64,000 bases of DNA from Pedobacter alluvionis. Lineage in GTDB: Bacteria; Bacteroidota; Bacteroidia; Sphingobacteriales; Sphingobacteriaceae. Where the stretch lies: NCBI RefSeq assembly GCF_003664035.1, contig NZ_RCCK01000015.1, positions 62,001 through 126,000 of the forward strand. The letters run 5' to 3'. Below are positions 58,096 through 64,000 of the stretch, in pieces (position 1 is the stretch's first letter; every line of letters begins with the position of its first letter). The position numbers and the translations under genes are program-made. The notes under the pieces are model-generated. The model was not told the origin of the DNA, made no database searches, and saw only the letters and a list, made by a program, of their open reading frames with translations.

Positions 58096-58782
58096 ATGGA
58101 TGTTTTTGGTAAAGCGCTAACAGATATTTATAGAACGGGAGAGGCAGAAACTCTTTGGCTGCACAATTCGTATGGTGAGCCAGAAGAAATGCCATTAGAA
58201 TTTTTCTTTCGTGATGATGAAGATATGCCTGTTTTAGAACTTCAGGCTTTGCATTTATGTAGTGGCAAGGTGTTGGATATTGGTGCTGGTGTAGGTAGTC
58301 ATGCATTGCTTCTACAAGCATTTAATATTGATGTTACGGCTATTGATATTTCTGAAGCAGCAGTGAACATTATGAAAGACCGTGGTGTGAAAAAAGCATT
58401 CGTACAGGATGTTTTTACCTATGAGGAGAAATTCGATACCATTATTATGCTGATGAACGGTATCGGTTTAACAGGAAATTTGCCCGGTTTTAAAGATTTT
58501 CTGATCAAGTTAAAAGACCTGATCAATCCTGAAGGGCAGGTAATTTTCGATTCTTCTGATATTGCTTATTTATATGAAGATATGCCCAAGCCGCAAAACC
58601 AATACTATGGTGAAGTATCTTACCAGTATGAATATAAGGGAGAAAAAGGGAATTGGTTCAACTGGATTTATATAGATGAGGAAACTATCAAACGTACCGC
58701 TAAAGAAACAGGATGGGACACAGAAATGATTTTTGATGATGGAGAAGATCAGTATTTGGTAAAGCTAACTTTAAAGGCATAA
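58096..58782 (+). CDS. Class I SAM-dependent methyltransferase
   Basis: 228 aa from ATG 58096. Motif I is VLDIGAGVGSHALLLQA, followed by VTAIDISEAAVNIMKD (the acidic residue that binds the ribose), and FDTIIMLMNGIGL (motif IV). Substrate unknown. The open frame extends 63 nt upstream, but codons there lie in the promoter region and before the leaderless start. It is between the hairpin cluster and a convergent M28 peptidase gene. Confidence 0.87.
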   Translation: MDVFGKALTDIYRTGEAETLWLHNSYGEPEEMPLEFFFRDDEDMPVLELQALHLCSGKVLDIGAGVGSHALLLQAFNIDVTAIDISEAAVNIMKDRGVKKAFVQDVFTYEEKFDTIIMLMNGIGLTGNLPGFKDFLIKLKDLINPEGQVIFDSSDIAYLYEDMPKPQNQYYGEVSYQYEYKGEKGNWFNWIYIDEETIKRTAKETGWDTEMIFDDGEDQYLVKLTLKA

Positions 58783-58872
58783 TCAAAAAAACTAATTCTT
58801 TAGGTGTTAAAAATGCTTTAGGCTTCTGCAGATACTAAAAGAGAAATTACATGGACTAGTCATAAAGGGCAG

Positions 58873-60012
58873 CTATTCCATCAGTTTTTGATTAAAGCCA
58901 ACAATTAATTTGAACAGATCTTTGTACTTGGTAAGGGGTAATGTTTCAGGTTTATCGAATACATCGTGGTAGGCAGAGGGGCCACCCTGGGTATAAATGA
59001 AAAATGCTGGAACACCTTTTTCAGTAAAGAAATAATGATCACTGTTGGCTGCTTTACCTCTCGGGTTTATTTTTGAGATATACAGATTTTTATTGTTAAT
59101 GGCGTTGAGCATAGCAAATGCTTTAGGGTAAACAGATGCATTAACCACGGTCATCCCGGCTTCGCCAGTTCCAACCAGATCGAGGTTAAGGAGGAATTTT
59201 ATATTACTTAAAGGAACCAAAGGGTTCTCTACAAAATATCTTGATCCTAATAATCCGGCTTCTTCAGCTGCAAAACAGATGAAACCAATGGAGTAGGGTT
59301 GAGGATGGGCAGCATAATATTTGGCTAAACTTAATAGGGTAGCCACGCCAGCCGCGTTATCATTTGCTCCAGGGAAAAAGGTATCAGCCCCCATACCACC
59401 CAGATGGTCGTAATGTGCGGTAATGATTAAAATGGAATCGGGAAATTTAGTGCCCTTTACTAAACCGCAAACGTTTGCCGCCTCAAAGTTAGGAATGAAT
59501 TTGTTTTCAATATCAACACTGATTTTTTTTGGTATTGCGGTAAAATTCTTTTTATTTAGCTGGATGGTGGTTACTTCTCCAACTTCAGTAGCTACTGACC
59601 AGGTTAATTTATCTTTTAGTGAAACATTTAATGAAGGTGTAGCCTGGTAATTAAGACTATCAATCGGAGTTAAACGTGTCGTTTGTTTAATACCCGGACT
59701 CTCATTATTTACAATGAAATCTTTACCCGGAACAAGTTTTTGTCCATTGATGGCTACCATCATTTTTCCCGGGAAGGTGTTTACAGGGAAATTAAAAGGC
59801 TGCGGATAAGAATTACCCATTGGCAGCAGACCAATTTTTTGATATTCTACCGCAAGATATTCTGCTGCTTTTTTCATCCCATCTTTGGTATAACCTCTAC
59901 CCCATAATTCTTTTGAGGTAAGGGTATTTACTACATTTCTGGTATAGGTAGAATCTTGAGCGAAACTGTACTTTAAAAATAGAAAAAATACAATTAAGAA
60001 GAAAAATCTCAT
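58873..60012 (-). CDS. M28-family zinc aminopeptidase
   Basis: 379 aa, signal peptide (MRFFFLIVFFLFLKYSFAQ). All five zinc ligands are visible in order: ITAHYDHLGG (His), FPGANDNAAGV (Asp), CFAAEEAGLLGS (Glu), LLNLDLVGTG (Asp) and SAYHDVFDKPE (His). An inserted domain precedes them. The family removes N-terminal residues from peptides in the periplasm. It is followed by a 60-aa membrane protein on the same strand and 26 nt upstream of it in transcript order. Confidence 0.9.
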   Translation of the reverse strand: MRFFFLIVFFLFLKYSFAQDSTYTRNVVNTLTSKELWGRGYTKDGMKKAAEYLAVEYQKIGLLPMGNSYPQPFNFPVNTFPGKMMVAINGQKLVPGKDFIVNNESPGIKQTTRLTPIDSLNYQATPSLNVSLKDKLTWSVATEVGEVTTIQLNKKNFTAIPKKISVDIENKFIPNFEAANVCGLVKGTKFPDSILIITAHYDHLGGMGADTFFPGANDNAAGVATLLSLAKYYAAHPQPYSIGFICFAAEEAGLLGSRYFVENPLVPLSNIKFLLNLDLVGTGEAGMTVVNASVYPKAFAMLNAINNKNLYISKINPRGKAANSDHYFFTEKGVPAFFIYTQGGPSAYHDVFDKPETLPLTKYKDLFKLIVGFNQKLME

Positions 60013-60038
60013 ATCAAATATTGAATCGTATTGGGGTA

Positions 60039-60221
60039 TTACTCTGTTTTGGGTAATTGTTTTGGTTGATCAAACAACCTGAAAATAGCATATGAAAGCG
60101 GAATAATAAGTGTTATGGTAATTTCCTTTGCCTGGAAGTTAAAATTTAAAAATAGAATTGACAATGCACATAGTGTCCAAACAATACCAGCAGCCAGAAA
60201 ATAGTTTTTAAAAAAGTTCAT
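60039..60221 (-). CDS. Small two-helix membrane protein
   Basis: 60 aa. Two hydrophobic segments, residues 5-24 (KNYFLAAGIVWTLCALSILF) and 35-48 (ITLIIPLSYAIFRLF), with a basic start and a charged end (PKQLPKTE). It precedes the M28 gene on the minus strand, 26 nt apart, so the two are likely cotranscribed. Family not recognised. Confidence 0.6.
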   Translation of the reverse strand: MNFFKNYFLAAGIVWTLCALSILFLNFNFQAKEITITLIIPLSYAIFRLFDQPKQLPKTE

Positions 60222-60578
60222 GAGATTAACATTAGATATTTGCTAAATATAGAGCATAATTGAGATTTTTACAAGCCTTCTGGCTTTATGATAGGTAAAA
60301 CATGCTTATAAAGCTCGACTAACATGGTGTGTTTAGCACCAAGAATTACTAGACCTAAGTTAATAAACCTGATCAAGCGTAAAGCCCGGAACGAGGCACG
60401 TGAGGACTTGCAGCGATAGCAGGACTTTAGCAACCGAAGTGTGCCAGACTTTGATTTTCATATTAATATTACCTACACACCCAAGTGATAAGGCATGGTT
60501 AAACATAAAATGGTTGACAGTTAACAGACCATTGCCGTTAACCATCAACCATCAACCATTCGTTATAATTTGACTGCT
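60222..60578. other. 357-bp gap with repetitive words, no gene
   Basis: No supported frame. Around 60366-60470 a stretch (ACTTGCAGCGATAGCAGGAC and flanks) resembles the interspersed repeats seen elsewhere. At 60511-60560, AATGGTTGACAGTTAACAG and the repeated words CCATCAACCATCAACCATT form an approximate palindrome with each other. It marks the boundary between the M28 gene pair and the iron-related set. Confidence 0.45.
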
Positions 60579-61517
60579 TTACTTTACCAAATAAGGCTGT
60601 AAAGCGGTTTTAATTTTTTCTTTGTTCTGGTTTGCTGACCATTTTTCTTTAATAGATTGATCGCCCAAGCTAAAAAGTGTTTCGTAAAGCAACTTGCCAT
60701 TGGCCATGGTTTGTACTTTGAAGGTGTTTTGAGATCCGATGATATCTGTCCAAACGCCACGTACATCAGCCCAGTAAGATTTTTGGCTGTCCCACCATTT
60801 TTGTGCATTGGCAAAAGTTTTAGGGTCTATTTTCGTAAATTCCTCATAACCTTTTTCAACGGCTAAAAGTTTATCGCCACTGGCAGAGCGCACAATTTTT
60901 TTATTGTCCTGCTCAAACATCCAACCATCTTTAGTAATGGTTATTCTGCTGCCGCGGTTTAATACATTGTAATCTTTACGTACAGTAGATTCTCTTCTCG
61001 GAAGTGGAGAATCGGTTTCGCTAGACCAGGAATCGTGACCGCCAACATGGCTCCAGGTACCGTAACCCTGGTAACGTGGACTATCATCAACCTGATACAC
61101 TTTTTGGGTCCATTTGCCTTTTACATCTGCTGGTGTTAAATTGCCTTTTTTCCATGCATTACCTTCTGTATAAAGCATAATGTTGGTGTCTTCATAAGTC
61201 CAGTCCTGACGCCAGTGTTTAATAACCGTAGTATCGTTAATGGCCAGCATGTGTTGTATCACAATTCTTTTAGGCTCATCAACAATAATTTCGGCCCATT
61301 CGTTGCCATGGCTTTCGTAAGGTTTGCTGAATTTGTAATTTGGATCAGGTGCGGTTACTTCGCCATAATTGAAATTCACCTCATAAAAACCGGCTAAAGA
61401 TTTTATTGCTTTCCGATCCTTCTCTAGCTTTTCTTCCGGCGAGTCAACTTTTGTTTGCGCATTAGCATTAAGGGTAATTAAACCGCTTAAGACTAAAAAT
61501 AGATTTAAAAATTTCAT
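60579..61517 (-). CDS. DUF6607 family periplasmic protein
   Basis: 312 aa, signal peptide ending NANAQ. The body shows the DUF6607 pattern: IKSLAGFYEVNFNYGEVTAP, HGNEWAEIIVDEP, IVIQHMLAINDTTVIKHWRQ, and TDSPLPRRESTVRKDYNVL. The family has no assigned activity; it typically accompanies TonB-dependent iron receptors and PepSY proteins in Bacteroidota, as here. It lies 23 nt after the PepSY gene, so it is last in a four-gene set. Confidence 0.85.
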   Translation of the reverse strand: MKFLNLFLVLSGLITLNANAQTKVDSPEEKLEKDRKAIKSLAGFYEVNFNYGEVTAPDPNYKFSKPYESHGNEWAEIIVDEPKRIVIQHMLAINDTTVIKHWRQDWTYEDTNIMLYTEGNAWKKGNLTPADVKGKWTQKVYQVDDSPRYQGYGTWSHVGGHDSWSSETDSPLPRRESTVRKDYNVLNRGSRITITKDGWMFEQDNKKIVRSASGDKLLAVEKGYEEFTKIDPKTFANAQKWWDSQKSYWADVRGVWTDIIGSQNTFKVQTMANGKLLYETLFSLGDQSIKEKWSANQNKEKIKTALQPYLVK

Positions 61518-61540
61518 GTTTATTATTAATTAGGATGTAC

Positions 61541-62746
61541 TTATTTTTCCGCCATTGCGGGATTTTTTTTCTTTTTTCCTTTTCCCCACCAGATAATAAA
61601 TCCGGTTATAGGTAAACTTGCTGCAATAAGACTGGCGAAAAATGCCATTATTTTTCCGGGAAGGCCTAAAATAGCTCCAACGTGGATATCGTAGTTCATG
61701 CCAATTACAGTTTCACCTCCGTTTTTTTCTGATTGGTTTGTTCTATGTAATAATTTGCCCGAGTACTGATCGAACTGTAAAATATCATAATTCCAGTAAG
61801 TTTCTTCACCACGGTAACCTGTGGCATAAATAGTTGCTGTCCCGCCTCCCGCTGGTGACATACCAATACGATCTTCGTTTTTAAAAATCTTTTTGGCCTG
61901 ATCAAAGGCAATATTGAATGGAACGGCATTACTGGTTTTTGTTGAGTCAGATTTTATTTCTACCACTTTTGGTGGGGTAGTGGTTCCTGATGCGACAACA
62001 TAAACTGCTCCCTGAAACCATTGAAAAGCCCACACCAAGCCCGTTAAAGCCAGCATCAGGCATATAATCATGACATAAAAACCCAGTACATTGTGCATGT
62101 CGTAATTAATACGTTTAAATTTGGCTTTCCATTTTACTTTAAAACTCTTATCAAAGTTTGATTTCTTGAGATTTTTAGGCCACCACATTACCATACCTGA
62201 AATGAGCAGGAACACAAAAATAAAAGTAGACCAACCGATAACCTGTTGACCAATGGGATGATTGATCAGCAAACTCCAATGAATCATTTTAACCACTGCA
62301 AAAAAATCATATTTATGATCGGCCACCAGTGTTACTTTTCCTGTGTAAGGATTTACCAGTACCAGATCGTAATAATCAACTGAATCGAAGTACCAGAAGG
62401 CTTTAGGATTACCAGCTTTATAAGTGCCAAATTCCCATGCCCTCTCCGGCGCTTTATAAGTAGAAATAAAATCAATTTTCTTTTTATTTCCCAATGCTTT
62501 TTCAGCATTGGTTTTCAGCAAACTTAATGGCAAGGTTTTAAGGTTTGATGGCACATCAACAAAATATGCTTTGCGGTGAATCAACTCAGTAATTTCCTTT
62601 TGAAAAACATATATACATCCGGTAATGCCCAACATCAATACGATCAGGCCCGATACGATACCTAACCACAGGTGCAGCCAGTCACTAATCCGTCGTAGTC
62701 GCGATTTTTTGTTCTTTGATTTTATTGATGTTTTTGTTAGTGTCAT
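61541..62746 (-). CDS. PepSY-associated membrane protein
   Basis: 401 aa from ATG 62746. Four membrane helices: WLHLWLGIVSGLIVLMLGIT near residue 35, WSTFIFVFLLISGMVMWWP near 185, YVMIICLMLALTGLVWAFQW near 235, and MAFFASLIAASLPITGFIIW near the end. Each long soluble loop carries a PepSY-like domain. Proteins of this kind are linked to iron-siderophore reduction or uptake. It sits between DUF4198 and DUF6607 genes. Confidence 0.88.
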   Translation of the reverse strand: MTLTKTSIKSKNKKSRLRRISDWLHLWLGIVSGLIVLMLGITGCIYVFQKEITELIHRKAYFVDVPSNLKTLPLSLLKTNAEKALGNKKKIDFISTYKAPERAWEFGTYKAGNPKAFWYFDSVDYYDLVLVNPYTGKVTLVADHKYDFFAVVKMIHWSLLINHPIGQQVIGWSTFIFVFLLISGMVMWWPKNLKKSNFDKSFKVKWKAKFKRINYDMHNVLGFYVMIICLMLALTGLVWAFQWFQGAVYVVASGTTTPPKVVEIKSDSTKTSNAVPFNIAFDQAKKIFKNEDRIGMSPAGGGTATIYATGYRGEETYWNYDILQFDQYSGKLLHRTNQSEKNGGETVIGMNYDIHVGAILGLPGKIMAFFASLIAASLPITGFIIWWGKGKKKKNPAMAEK

Positions 62747-62818
62747 TAGCAAGCTGAATAAAAGAACCAATTAGGCTTTTTCGAGACGAATTGGCTTTAA
62801 ATTTTGTAAAATTTACGA

Positions 62819-63529
62819 CTACTTAACCTCAGTAGTATAAGTCACTAAATGCCAAACTTTGTCGTAATCTTTTCCATTTAATTTTCCAGGTGTTTTATCT
62901 TCTGTAAAGGCTTCCAGGAAATAGTTTCCTTTTTGTTCTGGCTTGAAAGTGAATTTTCCTTCTGCATCGGTTTCGGTAGGCTGTGCTTTTCTTTCAGCAT
63001 TTACAACCGTTAACTTCTGCTTTGCAAAAGGTGTTTTGTTGTAAATTACCTGATGAATTGATGTTTCGCCTACACTTAAAGAATGTTTATCTGGTCTGAT
63101 GGTTAGTGCTGCGGTAGCTGGGAAAGCGGTGTTAATTTTTGCGTTTCCTACGGCAACATCTGCAAAAGCATAATATTCAATTTTAGCTTTCTCATAAATG
63201 TCAGCAACTTCATGAACCACAGAAAGTTTATAAGTGCCTTCCTGATCTGGAGTGAAGCTTGCTTTAAAGAAACTTACATCGGCAGCAGTAGCTAAAACTT
63301 TCGTTGTTCCGTTTGGAGCAGTTAGAGCCAGTTTAAATTCTTTTAAGTTGCTAAACCATTTTGCGGCAGAATCAGGTTCGTTGCTTTCGTATTCTCCGAA
63401 GAAAACTTTCACTTCCTGTGCTTTCCCTTTTTTGCCTGTTGAAGCTGTTTCTATCCATAAAGCATGTGCAAATGCACTCGAAATGCTAAGGGCTAGAAAT
63501 AAAAATAGTAATGAGATTTTAGTTTTCAT
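62819..63529 (-). CDS. DUF4198-domain periplasmic protein
   Basis: 236 aa, signal peptide (MKTKISLLFLFLALSISSAF, cleaved before HALWIE). The mature start HALWIETASTG, with its conserved His after the signal, and the two beta-sandwich repeats (FKASFTPDQEGTYKLSVVHE, FTFKPEQKGNYFLEAFTED) match DUF4198, a family tied to metal uptake. It lies 66 nt after the TonB receptor and 72 nt before the PepSY gene on the same strand. Confidence 0.88.
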   Translation of the reverse strand: MKTKISLLFLFLALSISSAFAHALWIETASTGKKGKAQEVKVFFGEYESNEPDSAAKWFSNLKEFKLALTAPNGTTKVLATAADVSFFKASFTPDQEGTYKLSVVHEVADIYEKAKIEYYAFADVAVGNAKINTAFPATAALTIRPDKHSLSVGETSIHQVIYNKTPFAKQKLTVVNAERKAQPTETDAEGKFTFKPEQKGNYFLEAFTEDKTPGKLNGKDYDKVWHLVTYTTEVK

Positions 63530-63595
63530 GTTTTCTGGTTGGGTTTTAAAACCAGGAGAAATTGATCTGATCCAGCTTCTCCTGATTAATTTAAT

Positions 63596-64000
63596 TTAAA
63601 ATTTATAGGCTACGCTTACTCTGTAGTTTCTTGGTGCTTCGGCCTGCCATGAGTAAACCGGTTGGTTGTAAGTTGGGGCGTTCCAATAGTTGGTATAATA
63701 CGCTCCGCTGTATAAATACTTATCCAAAATGTTAAATGCATTTGCCGTGACTTTTATTTTTTTATTCGACCAGAATAAACCTCCATCAAGTTTAAAATAG
63801 TCGGGAAGATTTTCATTTGCATTTTCTCCACTGTAGGTGCCAACAGCCCTGTCGACAAGATAGGTAAAGCCTCCTGAGATGCCGAATCCTTTAAGCACTC
63901 CGTTCTGTAATGAGTAGGTTAACCATGCGTTAGTGGTATGTTTTGAAAAACCCGGTACCACCTGACCAACAAAAACGCCTTCAACTCCATCTGCTACCTT
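63596..64000 (-). CDS. TonB-dependent siderophore-type receptor, C-terminal end (cut by window edge)
   Basis: The last 134 codons are present. The frame runs from the edge: KVADGVEGVFVGQVVPGFSK, HTTNAWLTYSLQNGVLKGFG, then beta-strands with GGLFWSNKKIKVTANAFNIL, and the C-terminal YRVSVAYKF ending in Phe, the outer-membrane assembly signal. The pattern is that of ferrichrome/siderophore receptors. With DUF4198, PepSY and DUF6607 downstream it makes a likely iron-uptake operon. The receptor's plug and first strands are outside the window. Confidence 0.9.
   Translation of the reverse strand, partial: KVADGVEGVFVGQVVPGFSKHTTNAWLTYSLQNGVLKGFGISGGFTYLVDRAVGTYSGENANENLPDYFKLDGGLFWSNKKIKVTANAFNILDKYLYSGAYYTNYWNAPTYNQPVYSWQAEAPRNYRVSVAYKF

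Overview
The window looks like chromosomal DNA of a Bacteroidota member, most likely Sphingobacteriaceae and close to Pedobacter. The reasons are low GC, a SusC/SusD pair, an IPExxxVDY protein, DUF6607, DUF6600 and a YtxH protein, the gene orders rplM-rpsI-rpsB-tsf, yicC-gmk-nadD and acpP-fabF-rnc, and promoters of the TTTG-N19-TAnnTTTG type. No similarity search was possible; names rest on recognised motifs and domain order.

Layout. 0-2 kb (minus): ribosomal operon rplM-rpsI-rpsB-tsf, running off the left edge. 2-6.7 kb: an ORF6N gene broken by one stop, the NAD salvage pair pnuC-nadR, an MscS channel, a gene relic and a small lipoprotein. 6.7-13 kb (minus): tex, DUF4419, DUF1801, a pentapeptide-repeat protein and pdhB. 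13-22 kb: an acetyltransferase, an AAA_14/DUF4143 ATPase behind a double palindrome, an AddAB-like helicase-nuclease pair and tcdA. 22-28.6 kb: tatD, a thioredoxin-like protein, a NagZ-type GH3 and yicC-gmk-(DUF2281)-nadD. 29-31.3 kb: three tandem paralogous secreted proteins. 31.5-36.2 kb: acpP-fabF-rnc, an IPExxxVDY protein, pyruvate kinase and tRNA-Ser(GGA).

36.2-40 kb is a gene-poor, AT-rich accessory stretch beside the tRNA. It holds a 950-bp non-coding region with a phased cluster of FNR-like dyads, a Crp/Fnr-type regulator fused to a degenerate receiver domain, a second Crp-like protein whose DNA-binding helix is cut by stop codons, and an orphan membrane protein. This is the least ordinary part of the window. 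40-51 kb: DPP-IV-type peptidase, SusC/SusD convergent with a periplasmic trehalase (probably a small trehalose/glucan uptake locus), a short-chain NAD(P)-binding protein and a HEFGH metalloprotease lipoprotein. 52-58.8 kb: a 59-aa protein, an RsmI-like methyltransferase, a DUF6600 protein with a Q/R-rich repeat tail, a HAD phosphatase, YtxH, a beta-CASP nuclease and a SAM methyltransferase. 58.8-64 kb (minus): an M28 peptidase, then a likely iron-acquisition set (TonB receptor, DUF4198, PepSY membrane protein, DUF6607), cut by the right edge.

Intergenic DNA carries several families of palindromic elements (about 60-130 bp). Some now supply coding sequence or start codons to neighbouring genes. 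Three genes have a -7 promoter box ending 3-4 nt before the start codon, suggesting leaderless transcripts. I saw no prophage, CRISPR array, complete insertion sequence or rRNA.
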